Assembly (NCBI GenBank): GCA_026075535.2
Contig: AP026541.1
Span: 3,410,001 to 3,474,000 of the forward strand
Length of the DNA stretch: 64,000 nt
Direction: 5' to 3'
DNA from: Tricholoma matsutake
Lineage: Eukaryota > Basidiomycota > Agaricomycetes > Agaricales > Tricholomataceae
The notes beneath the pieces were generated by a model. The model did not search any database. It saw only the letters and a program-made list of their open reading frames with translations, and was not told the origin of the DNA. The position numbers and the translations under genes are program-made. Positions within the stretch are counted from its first letter, which is position 1. Every line of letters begins with the position of its first letter. Positions 11,530 through 21,444 of the stretch are shown piece by piece.

Positions 11530-12963
11530 CCTTGGCTTTATCATCACCAATCTTCCTTTATATGATAGGAATTGCACTGCTTCCTATTACTTGGGCCTCC
11601 CCCATTGAATCCCCATTTCCAGACATTCCTTTCACATTATTCAGCCACTTCCTCACCACAAACTTCAGCTCCAAACTTTCCTTATCGGCAGCCCTGGTCA
11701 TATTGTTTTCCCTGACAGAAAATCCCAATCTCTTGAATCTGCATGCATGGCAGCAATATGTTAAATGTCAGGGGGAGCACCATGCCCAAGCATCAGGCTG
11801 CATCAGGCTGGATAAAAGCCCTTGCATGTGCCTTAAAAAAACAGGTTGATAGTCACAAGATTGGGCCCTTAAAAATGAAAATGTGAAGAAAGGAATGGAC
11901 AAGGAGGAGGAAATCATAGCATTGGGTCTCAAACTTGACTCTTTGGCCAAGCTTTTACATATCCACCCCTACAATACCAATGAACAATATCAAGGCAAAT
12001 TGCAACCCATTTCCAACAAATCAATCCAACCAGCACTTGTCATTTGTCCCAATGCCATGGAATGCCAGACTCTGGCATGCAAGTCATGCTCCCTCCATCA
12101 AATCACTCCTACTCAAGATATTCCACATGTCACTTTGATCAAATATGCCACTATACATGACAATGTCCCTGTTTTGACATGACTATGCAATGTGTGCAAC
12201 ACAAAATACATGGCTGATCACGAGCAAGGGGTTGAAAATGAGGGGGGGAACAGATTCAGTCGATTATATCTGAAGTCTGCAAAATACCTTAAAGTTGGGT
12301 GGGGGGGCTATGGGTGGATCAATCATTTTCCCAAGCTGTTTTGAATGAGTTATACAGCTTCCATGCCTTAGACACTGAATACTGGGAATAACAGCTTTAG
12401 GAAACAGCTTGTTCAATTCAAGAATCTGGCAGGCATTTGTTCAAGAGTCAATGTGTTCAATTGCCTCTGCATCAGATATTGATCTTATCCTTCAAGATGG
12501 GTGTTCTATTGATGAGGTTACAAAGGAGGCTTTTGAGGGTTTGGGAGCAAATGGAGTTATCAGAGTTGCTAGAGAGCATTCATGTTCTGAATGCACACAA
12601 ATATACAAGGCAACTGCAGATGTCATACCCAGCCCAAATACTGCAGCAGAGAGCAGTTCAGCTAGAAATGGAGGTTGACAAGGCATTTGTTCAATTAGTT
12701 GTCCTTGATGGGATAGTAACTGGGCCTTCAGTATGTGCCCTGTACTGGCATTTGAATGTGGTGGCTTATATAAAGTTTTTAGTGCTGTGCATATGGGATT
12801 GCACTGCTGAACTTGCAAGTGCACGAGGTGGTGTATTTTGTGCTTTGCATGAAACCCATTATGGAGCAAAATGCCAAGTGGTTGGGTGTTCCAATCCAAA
12901 GGTTGCTGGGATTCAGGCATGTGAGCAACACTGGACAGATTGGAACTGATCCCATGCAAGTCA
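11530..12963 (+). pseudogene. KDZ-associated CxC5/CxC6 protein, 5' part (interrupted)
   Basis: Frames in sequence give FSHFLTTNFSSKLSLSAAL, GMDKEEEIIALGLKLDSLAKLL, then the CxC5 cluster (ICPNAMECQTLACKSCSLH, VTLIKYATIHDNVPVLT, CNVCNTKYMADHE), QAFVQESMCSIASASDIDL, HSCSECTQIYKATADVI and the CxC6 cluster (CTAELASARGGVFCALHE, GAKCQVVGCSNP, GIQACEQHWTDW). These are cysteine-cluster domains known from proteins that accompany KDZ transposases. Several frameshifts and stops (after VPVLT, inside 12,182-12,400 and 12,678-12,790) show decay. The reading breaks at 12,963 and resumes at 22,624. Confidence 0.75.
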
Positions 12964-13767
12964 AAAATTGCTTGGGTTTATGGAGGCAAAGTTGTTATTT
13001 CCCTCTTTGTGGTAGATGTCCCAGTGTCTAGTGACCACATCAGGTTCTGCCCCTAATTTCCCAGGGTGAAAACAAATGACGAGTGAAGGGTATTCTGACC
13101 ACTGGGCCTGATGACAGGTAAGGAGTTTTGTGGTGCTGAAGTACTCCAGGTTTTTGTGATCCATCACTACATCTATCAGATTTCTGGAGCCTTTGAGATA
13201 TTGTTTCCAGTGCTTGAAAGCTTTGAAGATGGCCAAGAGTTCCTTGTCATGGTTGTCATAGTTCAATTCAGCTGGGTTGATGGAACAGGAGTGGAATGCA
13301 ACTGGATGAATTTCTCCATCTGAAGTATTAACTGAAAGGATAGCTGCAAGGGCATAGTCTGAATCTTCTGTCTCCAGGATCATGTGGGAGTCTGGAAGCC
13401 ATTGTGTCAGTACCAGGGCATGGGTGAACTCTTCCTTTAGTTTGTTGAAGGTTTCTTGGCACTTCTTGCTGAAGTCCCAAGGGGTGTGTTTCTGAGTTAG
13501 TCAGGTGAGTGGGATGATGATGTTGGAATATCCATGGATAAAGCATCAGTAAAAGTTGCAAAATACAAGGAGGGATTGAATATCCTTAACTTTCCATGGT
13601 TTGGGCAAGTTGAGGATGGTTATGACTTTGTCTTCAGACATCTGGCATCCATCTGGGGAGAGGATGAAGCCTAAGTATTCCACGCTGTTTCTGTGGAACT
13701 CACATTTTTGTGCAGCAGCACAGAGACCATTTTTTTGGAGTCTCCAGAGGACTTCCTTAACATGAGC
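12964..13767 (-). pseudogene. Ty3/gypsy reverse transcriptase C-terminus and RNase H
   Basis: Minus strand order: HVKEVLWRLQKNGL, CEFHRNSVEYLGFILSPDG, VKDIQSLLVFCNFY (RT thumb side), a frameshift, then ALAAILSVNTSDGEIHPVAFHS, AELNYDNHDKELLAIFKAF, VVMDHKNLEYFSTTK, HPGKLGAEPDVVTRHWD and finally INPSNF at 12,964. This is RNase H and the start of the linker to integrase. INPSNF is normally followed by a KPVFTQEQL-type string, which here lies at the other side of the insertion. Confidence 0.8.
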
Positions 13768-14191
13768 CTTGTGTTTAGGCAATAGCATGGGTAGGGGTAA
13801 CCCATATGAGTTATGGGTATGGGTAGCCACAGGTATTGGTATGGGTCATGGAATACCAACCCACAACCTGTGCCCTACCCATCACCAAAAAGGAGGTAAC
13901 AGCTCAAAATATAATATCTAAGTCTATTTAAAATTATTAACTACATATTAAAAATGAAAGTGGGGTGAGCCCTGCTCCAACAGTAGAAATGGGAGGGTTT
14001 ATATACCCCTGGGATGGGCACAGACAATTTGGCCTTGTGTGCACATGGTAATTGCCTCTTCATTGATTGTTGATGCATTATTATATTTATTTGTAATCAT
14101 TGTGATGACAACTCGAGTCTCCATCCCCACCCACAATAAGGATGACCAGGGCAACCAAACGAGGAGGACCCCCACCCAGCAGACCAAAACA

Positions 14192-14264
14192 AAGGCCTAA
14201 GAAATGTGGACAATGTTTCTTTGTAAGTCTTTTTTTCTTTCTCTTTTCACTTTATTGTTACTAG
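14192..14264 (+). repeat. Hairpin + intron-like module 6 (degenerate)
   Basis: AGGCCTAAGAAATGT..ACAATGTTTCTTT is followed at once by GTAAGT (14,223) and a T/C-rich tract to TTACTAG (14,264). Confidence 0.45.
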
Positions 14265-14300
14265 ATCTGATGATGACAATGAACCCCACCCTGCCACTGC

Positions 14301-14318
14301 CATGAGCCCCTGCTCATG
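14301..14318 (+). repeat. Palindrome p
   Basis: CATGAGCC-CC-TGCTCATG followed by GGGTGG. Confidence 0.65.
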
Positions 14319-14411
14319 GGGTGGCTAGGTGGTATGAAGCAACCAAGATTGATGACAGATGACAAGGATAAGGACAGGACAACACAACAATGACAACAAA
14401 AGCAAAAAAAA

Positions 14412-14501
14412 GGCCCAAGAGATGTCGTCAATGTCTCTTGGGCCATTGGTAAGCCTTTTTCATCCCCATTTCATTTTTTTGTTACTAACAATCTTTTTTA
14501 G
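14412..14501 (+). repeat. Hairpin + intron-like module 7
   Basis: GGCCCAAGAGA..TCTCTTGGGCC, then ATTG, then an intron-like GTAAGC...GTTACTAAC...TTTTTTAG (14,449-14,501). Confidence 0.65.
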
Positions 14502-14664
14502 GTACTGACTAGTTCTGAACAACTGACAACAACAGCAACAGCAACAGCAACAACTGACAACAACAACAATGAGGGAACGATGGGCTCACATGAGGGATTG
14601 TGGCTGCTAATGGCGATGATGGGAGGGAGCACGACTTGATGACAATGATGGGTGCACACACAAA

Positions 14665-14756
14665 GGGCCCAAGAGATGTCAATGTCTCTTGGGCTGTAAG
14701 TTTATTATTTTTCTTGCCTTTTTTTATTCCTACTAACTAATGTTACTGGCATGAAG
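14665..14756 (+). repeat. Hairpin + intron-like module 8
   Basis: GGGCCCAAGAGA..TCTCTTGGGCT is followed by GTAAGT at 14,696 and CCTACTAACT. The acceptor is unclear (ATGAAG at about 14,756). Confidence 0.5.
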
Positions 14757-15014
14757 TCATGACCACCATCCCCCTCTTGCTTCACAAGGTGGGGGTGGCT
14801 TTTAGTACACTTAAAATAGTTAGTTTAGATACAATTAATTTAAGTAATCTATATACTTGGCCTGGGGGTGCTACAAAACCTGTGTGGGAATTGACACCTG
14901 CCAGTACCCACCACATATCAACCTGCAGGTCAATTGGTTTCTACCTGCACAGGTATGGGTACAGGTAGAGTCTGGGCAGTCACAGGAGTACCTGTGCTAT
15001 TGCCTACTTGTGTT

Positions 15015-15595
15015 GAGTCATGTCTTTAGAGTAGAGTAGGATGTCATCGAGATAGACAATGACACTGACATCCAGCATGTTGCCGAAGATGTCATTCATG
15101 AAACACTGGAAAGCTGTGGGAGTGTTGGTGAGCCCAAAAGGGAGTACCAGCCATTCAAAGCAACCATAGCGCATGTGGAAAGTGGTTTTCCATTCATCTC
15201 CTTCAGCAACACAAACTAAATGATAGGCATGCCACAGGTTGATTTTGGTGAACACATGGGCTTTCCCCAGAGAATTGAGGAGATCTGAGACTAGCAGGAG
15301 TGGGTAGCAATTTTTCTTTGAGATGTGGTTGAGTCCCCAGTAGTCAACACATAACTGGAGGCTTCCATCTTTTTTCTTGACAAAGAGTATGGGAGTGCCA
15401 TGAGGAGATTTGGAGGGGCAGATAAAGCCAGAATGAACATTCTCTTCAATGTAGTTCAGAGGGAGAGGGAGTACAAGCAACCCAGAGGTGGGGGTGTGTT
15501 GTCCTCTGTCTCTATCTTAAGGTCATAGGAACAGTGTGGAGGAAGGGTTTCAGCTTTCTGTTTGTTGAAGACATCCACAAATTCATGATACTCTC
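15015..15595 (-). pseudogene. Ty3/gypsy protease-RT linker and reverse transcriptase N-terminus
   Basis: Minus strand: [35 protein letters not shown], then [102 protein letters not shown] is the catalytic RT motif. It continues across the hAT-like element at 13,776-15,006 into the RT C-terminus. A small deletion before [11 protein letters not shown] disrupts the frame. Confidence 0.85.
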
Positions 15596-15599
15596 AGGA

Positions 15600-15684
15600 A
15601 TACAAATTTAGAAATTCTGGGCCACCAATAATTTCTCATCACTAATTCCAATGTATTCCATCTCCCTGGGTGTCCAGCAGTCAG
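15600..15684 (-). pseudogene. Second gypsy element: integrase zinc-domain scrap
   Basis: Minus strand reads TAGHPGRWNTLELVMRNYWW then PRISKF, a typical gypsy integrase HHCC region of a different lineage from the element around it, fused directly to its protease-RT linker. Confidence 0.6.
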
Positions 15685-15884
15685 TGGAGGTCTTTATACT
15701 CCCCCACCTATTCCAGTTGGATTCTGGTTTGTCCAGCTGGAATTTCTGGAATTTCTGGAATCTGGTGGAATTTTTTTTGTATGTAATTCTCCCTAATTTA
15801 CACCCAGAATCCCTGGAATCTGACCTGACTCATCACAACTGGACTAACTGGAATAACCAGAATGCACATGCTTTCCCAAATAAA

Positions 15885-15968
15885 AGTTCAACATGCAGCA
15901 AGAATTGAACACTTGACCTTGGGTCTGCACAACATAACAGCATGCTTAACCACTGAGCTAACAGGTAA
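15885..15968 (-). repeat. tRNA-like module with consensus A box
   Basis: Minus strand GTTAGCTCAGTGGTTAAGC (near-perfect A box) and AGTGTTCAATTCTTG (B box). Confidence 0.55.
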
Positions 15969-16228
15969 TTATTCCTCTGCCTACATTTAATACCTTTATT
16001 ACCCAACCAAGGTGCATAGTTAACTGCAGCCATTAATGGAATACACATACATGCATATTGCATGACACATGACTGCCAGCTCACAACCATCACCACCACC
16101 ATCGTCAATGCTGCCTCCTCCTCCTCTCCACTCCACCACCACCACTGCATGTGCACCCGCCACCAGCACTCCTACACCCACTCCCACCATCACCACCACC
16201 TTCAAATGAGCTGACTGGATGGAACACA

Positions 16229-16336
16229 GGCCCAAATGATGGCAACTGTTGTTTGGGCCATAGATAAGTTTTTCTTTTTTTTCTTTTTTTGCTTTTTGTT
16301 TTATCAATCAACTAATTGTACTTTATTGCTTTTTAG
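16229..16336 (+). repeat. Hairpin + intron-like module 9
   Basis: GGCCCAAA..TTTGGGCC, then ATAG/ATAAGT (donor GT changed to AT at 16,264), ATCAACTAATTG and GCTTTTTAG (16,336). Confidence 0.5.
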
Positions 16337-16640
16337 GTTGTATACTACTGGGGACAACCTGCCACGACAAAAAATGTGCAACCCACACCCACACCCACAT
16401 GATCCCCTCCTCCCCATTCCAATGGGATGTGAGGTTGTTGACATGGGCTAGGAAGGTGCAGAGGGATGCCAGGAGACCCCAGAGGGGTACCTGCTAGTAA
16501 GCACCCACCAACTTCCGAACTTGCACCACATCGCACTGATGTGCCCAAACCCCCCCCTCCCCCCAAAAAGAAAAAAAAGACAGAAATCCAAACAGGGGGA
16601 TGATGGCAACAAACAACAACAAGCCACCCACCCCCAGCCT

Positions 16641-16658
16641 CATGAGCAACTGCTTGTG
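16641..16658 (+). repeat. Palindrome q
   Basis: CATGAGCA-AC-TGCTTGTG (two G-T pairs) followed by GGGTGGATCATGGGTGGAA. Confidence 0.65.
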
Positions 16659-17032
16659 GGGTGGATCATGGGTGGAATGACAGATGACACACCTAGCACA
16701 GCAGGGTCGCATCCCCTCCTCCTCCCCCACACTTCATGTGGGGAGGGATGTTTTTTGTACTTTTAGTATTGTGCCCCCCCTCCCCCATTTTGCATGAGGG
16801 AGGGATTTTTTTCTTCATGTTTTATCTCCCCCCTCGCATTGAACATGAGGGGTTAGGTTTTTATGTATATAAATAAGGATTTTTTGTTTATGTATGTAAT
16901 CAAAATCATCCCCACTCCCTCGCATTCAACATGAGGGATGTGGTTATTTAAAAAAATTTGATCTTCATAAAAAGTTAAGAGTTGTGAGTTTGAGTGTCAT
17001 GAATAAACCTTATATTACTAACTAATAATTCT

Positions 17033-17122
17033 CCTGTGGCTCAACTGGTTAAGCACACATGTTTAGTTTGTCATGTGATCACTCTCATCAAGATGCCTTG
17101 AGTTCAATCCTTACTCTGCACA
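17033..17122 (+). repeat. tRNA-like module (right, outward facing)
   Basis: TGTGGCTCAACTGGTTAAGC (A box) and TTGAGTTCAATCC (B box), with GTCATGTGATC between. Confidence 0.55.
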
Positions 17123-17249
17123 AATATATTTTGTAGGCACTTTGACAACTTAAGACTTGAAATTTGACTATCCATTAGAGTATATGCTCTAAGTTGAGCA
17201 TCTGGAGTAACTGGAATCTGATCGGAATAGGTGGTGGAGGGTAAATTAC

Positions 17250-17956
17250 AGCACTCCCCCCCCAATCTGAGCAAATCCTGCTCAGACACTCAGACAGTCC
17301 TAGGACCTTGCTTGGACTGTGCTCAGACTTTTTTGGGCTGAGAGTCCTGCCAAACTAGCATGTCCAGTCCAAGCTGAGTCCAAGGACTGTCTGAGTGTCT
17401 GAGCAGACAGGCACTTGTACAATCCAAGCTGTATATAATTGACTGAAAAATCAATGGTTACCACAGGGATTGAAACCTCCTAGTCACATGATTAAGTACA
17501 ACTAAGGCAACAATATAACCATTAGACTAAACAGTCATTACAGTTAATTGATTTTATTTGTCTATGTACCACCCTGGCTGTGATGACAAATGAACACAGC
17601 CACATAACCAATGATGCCAGCTCATCACCAACCACCACCACCACCACCACCACTACCATGTTCGATGACACCACCTCCCACCTCCCACCTTCCTCCCTCT
17701 GCCCCCACCACTCTCTTAACACCCAACAGCCACAGGTTCCACACCAGTACTGCATTGCCATGATCTGGAATGCAGTTCACAACTTATTTCTCTCCCACAC
17801 TGCCATGGCTGCCACCATTGGAACAGAGTCCAAATGATGACAGATGTCATTTGGGCCCAGGTAATTATCTAATGTTAACTTCTATCAACAACAACTAACC
17901 AACATGCCAGGACACTGACAACAAGGAACAACCACCACCACCACACCTCCCACCGC
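17250..17956 (+). mobile_element. Left part of an element-A copy
   Basis: CACTCCCCCCCCAATCTGAGC and GAGTCC-type subterminal repeats match element A's left end. A minus-strand tRNA-like module (TTTAGTCTAATGGTTA, TTTCAATCCC) follows at 17,450-17,545, and a hairpin-intron module at 17,828. It is cut at 17,957 by an LTR-like sequence. Confidence 0.5.
17828..17910 (+). repeat. Hairpin + intron-like module 10
   Basis: GTCCAAATGA..TCATTTGGGC, then CCAG/GTAATT (17,861), ACAACTAACC and CATGCCAG (17,910). Confidence 0.55.
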
Positions 17957-19067
17957 TGATAGGTCCACTGTGTGCTCTAAACTCTGGGTCCATCTCCAGA
18001 GGCATCAAAACATCAAAACACATGCTCCCAACCCCTATGAACCCCACGACACCGCTCCAAAACTATTTCGATCGACTTCGAATGACTTCGAACAATATCG
18101 CAGCACTTCAAATGCCTTTGGCCACCATACACCAATCGCACCGCCCTTGGGATACACGCAGCACACCTTGTAAGAGTTAGTGCGTCGCATATCGAGCACC
18201 ACCGGACATGAGGAGATACAACAATGGGATTTTAGGACACGATTGTGGTGCTTTGACACCTCAATGATATATTAGATCAATGGGGACAGGTACCAGTGAT
18301 AAATCATGTCTCTAGATGTTTCCCTTCTTATTGTCTTTCATTTATTCTATGATTCACAAAGATTCTCTATTGTTTTATATCTTGCCTCATGTATTCCTCA
18401 TGTTTTATTTCCTTTTTAGTATCACTTCTCCCAAACATATATAGCCTTGTACTAGCTACTTAGAAAAACAGAATACATCGTCCTCTCACTTCAATCGTCT
18501 GATTTAAGAGCTATTCTCTTGAGTCCAAGCATCTCGACTTAGTCTCAAAATTCAGTGATTTACGCTGAATTTCCTCAAAATCCCTCATACTAGCTTCACG
18601 AAACTATCGCATATTGTCTATCCTCTCTAGACCCCTTTCTATGTCTTCATAGTCTATCCTCAGTCACCATCAAAGGCGTCTTTGTCTTCTATAAAGACCT
18701 TCAAACTTCTTCAAACTTCATCGCACTTCTTCAAACTTCATCGCACCACTTTGAATACTCGTCGAACTTCATTAAATTTCCCTCAGACATTATAGCAGCA
18801 CTTTGTATGCCCTCGATTATTATCGAACTTCTCTCGAACATCATCGCAGCGCTTCAAATACTTTCGAGCCTCTTCAAACCTCTTCACACCTCATCGCACC
18901 TCATCACACCTCATCGCACCTCATCGCACACCCTTTAGAGTCGTTTTCATACCCCTGGTTTACAGCGGTGATATTCAGTACCACCTTGCAACCTTCCTCT
19001 AACTAGCATTATACCAAGCAAGCCCTTATTGTGGGTTTTGTTTGGGTTTCCTGGTCGAGTACCATCA
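17957..19067. mobile_element. LTR-like sequence 1
   Basis: It starts TGATAGGTCCACT and ends GAGTACCATCA. It carries an AACATATATAGCC TATA-like site (about 18,435) and a pyrimidine-rich stretch after it. It aligns over its length with 20,229-21,237 (shared start, TATA region and the GTGATATTCAGTACCACC near the end) but is strongly diverged, so they are probably separate solo LTRs of one family. No target duplication was found. Confidence 0.5.
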
Positions 19068-20228
19068 CTGCCACCATGAGCCCCCTCTGCTCATGGGGTA
19101 CATACTGGGTGCATGGTGACATGGCAATGACAAGTAGTGTTTCAAGGTCCAGTCTACAGGACCGAAAATGCCCTTAGGACCAAACTGGACTGAACCTCAG
19201 TCCAGTCTTTTTTTTGGTTGTGGTTGCCTCCATTTGGGGTCAGTATGGTTGCCAGTTGCATCATTTTGTAAATATTTGAAAACCATTCGAAGACCAGTTG
19301 CAATCAGTTGCAACTGGTTTTCTCACAGTACTATATAGCCTGCACTACTCAGATAAACCTACGTAGTATATTCAAAAAATACAACTAATATATACTATTT
19401 ATATTTACATTACAATTTACAAAAGGGAAATGGGAGCCCTAGGGGCAAAAGTACTCATTTCATGAGTGCTTATATACCCCATGGCTGTGCACAGACCATT
19501 TGGTCTCATGCTTGTGTTCCCAAAAAAGAAAGTGGCACCACTTTCCAAACAACTCCCATGACTACCAATGACCCACAATGTCCTTTCTACCATGCTCACC
19601 ACCTCCCTCAACAAACACTTTGCAGAATGTCTGAAAGTGGGCCCACAGGTAAGTTTTTCATTGTTATGTTCTTTTCTACTCACTAACCAATGTTCTTCTT
19701 TTTAAATCCTTTCATTCTGATGACAATGTCACCCACCACCCCATGCCCCCATGACACTGTGCCAATGCCAATGGTAGCTGACACTGACACCAATGACAAC
19801 AATGATGGCAATGCACCCATGTTGTTGCCACCACCATTTCACCCACAAAGCTGGCCCAAATGACAAACAGGTTACAGCATCGTTTGGGCCTTGGTGTAAG
19901 TTTCTCAGTTAATTTCCTTTGTTTTACTAACAATTTCTTCTGCAGTTTCTTATTGTATGTCTATGATATCACCCACATCACATCCAAGCCCCTCTCTGCA
20001 CCCCATGCCCTACACTGCTGCTGCGAGCCTCTGCTTGCAGGGTGGCAACGGGCTCTATTCCTAGACAGCAACAGTGTTGATGCCACATCACATCACCACC
20101 CCACCTGTGAGCCACTGCTCATAGGGGGAGATGGACATGATGCAAATGGGTGGGGACAACAAACAACACAGCAAGTAGGGGCAGGGCAATGAAATACATG
20201 AACAGGGGGACAACCATTGACTACATGG
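19068..20228 (+). mobile_element. Core of hairpin elements between the two LTR-like sequences
   Basis: Contains palindromes at 19,075, 20,021 and 20,105, a left hAT-like terminus TAGTGTTTCAAGGTCC at 19,135 without a partner, a TTATATACCCC TATA-like site (19,469), an unpaired GTAAGT intron-like segment (19,650-19,715) and a full hairpin-intron module (19,852). No protein. Confidence 0.5.
19852..19945 (+). repeat. Hairpin + intron-like module 11
   Basis: TGGCCCAAATGA..CGTTTGGGCC, then TTGGT/GTAAGT (19,896), TTTTACTAAC and CTTCTGCAG (19,945). Confidence 0.6.
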
Positions 20229-21237
20229 TGATAGGTCCACTATGGCAGCAGAGCTCTGAAATCAAGAAATCACACTTGGACACCTTCTTTCCAAAGTCCT
20301 ACGATTTCATGAATGCTTACAAATGCCTACAAATGCACGAAACAATGAAACAATACCTCAAAATGTCTTGAAAGACTTTGAACCATTTTGAATGACTTCA
20401 GCCATTGTATTCCTATCATACTGAACCTCAAACACACGCTCCCACCATTACACACACTAATGCATCGCGTTCCCGCCACCACAAACACAAAGAAACACAA
20501 TGGCTAGTAACTTAGCGCGCATCGAGGCACTTTTCGACATATTCATGATTTATTGGAACCACAAGACAACGAGATTTGATATATCATGTATATGGCACGT
20601 TTCTTTCTTATCATTTTCTCATTTACTTTGTGATTGTGACACCTTGTTCCCTGCCTCACCTTGACCGCATGTTTTGCCTCATGGCCTTTCACCTTTTTAG
20701 TACTATCTCTCTAAAACATATATAGCCTGGTGTAATTACTGTCAAGCGAAAGCAGAAAAAATCGTCTTTTCACATCACCTATCGTCTGACTTAAGGGTTT
20801 AACTCTTGAGTTTTAGCTCAGTCTTCATCCAAACTCACTCAAGTATTCTGCAAACTACGTCATTTCACAACATAGTCTCTCGAAACTCTCGTCACATCGC
20901 CTATCTGTCATGCCATTGTCTCTTACCTCACTTTCAACTATCATGACCATCTCCTGAACCTGTGAAACCATTTCGGAGATTCTCGAACTCCTTCACATTG
21001 CTGCTAAACTCTTTTGTATCGTTTCAGAACATTTTGTAGTGTTTCGCATTACTTTGGACAAGTTTGCAGAGCTTTGCACAGTGTAATACAGCTTCGCAAC
21101 ATCCTACAGTACATTTACTGGCCTTTGGATAGCACAGTGATATCCAGTACTACCTCGCAACCTTTCTCTGACTCGTGTTATATCTCCTAAGACCTGTTTA
21201 GTTGGTTTTGGTTGAGTTTCCAGGTTGAGCATCATCA
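20229..21237. mobile_element. LTR-like sequence 2
   Basis: TGATAGGTCCACT start, AAACATATATAGCC TATA-like site (about 20,717), and an end with GTGATATCCAGTACTACC and GAGCATCATCA. Relative of the sequence at 17,957. Orientation is judged plus from the TATA and pyrimidine-rich leader, but this is weak. Confidence 0.5.
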
Positions 21238-21444
21238 GCATTTTTGTGTGTATACATTATGTGGAGTGCATCGGGTCCGTCCCAAGGCCATTGGCCCAAA
21301 ATTGTTGAACTTCGAGGACTTGTTTGATATCAGGTGGAGTAGAGTCTATTTGTATCTATCAACACAAATATCAGAGTGATGGTAATCGACCCTGGTAGAT
21401 CACAACATACACAGTCACTACTAATAGATAGAAATCTTAGGTAA

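Larger units (their letters stand above)
13776..15006. mobile_element. Non-autonomous hAT-like element, TIR TAGGCAATAGCA, 8-bp TSD
   Basis: Perfect 12-bp inverted ends TAGGCAATAGCA..TGCTATTGCCTA with identical 8-bp flanks CTTGTGTT (13,768-13,775; 15,007-15,014). Removing it with one flank restores the gypsy RT frame (MTQH/KAHVKEV). Subterminal GGTATGGGTA-type repeats are at both sides. The core has a TTATATACCCC TATA-like site (13,999), three hairpin/intron modules and one palindrome, the same cargo as element A. No transposase. Confidence 0.85.
15690..17248 (+). mobile_element. Non-autonomous inverted-terminus element E with two tRNA-like modules
   Basis: The left end (GGTCTTTATACTCCCCCACC, then CTATTCCAGTTGGATTCTGG) is matched in inverse at 17,195-17,248. 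Subterminal CTGGAATTTCTGGAAT repeats replace the GAGTCC repeats of element A, yet the plan is the same: minus tRNA-like module at left, hairpin-intron module (16,229), palindrome (16,641), CCCTC hairpins (16,720-16,940), plus tRNA-like module at right. No protein is encoded. Confidence 0.6.

Noticed and set aside
17957..21237. One LTR retrotransposon with two LTRs
   Set aside because: The two LTR-like sequences are too diverged, no gag-pol lies between them, and no shared flanking duplication was found.
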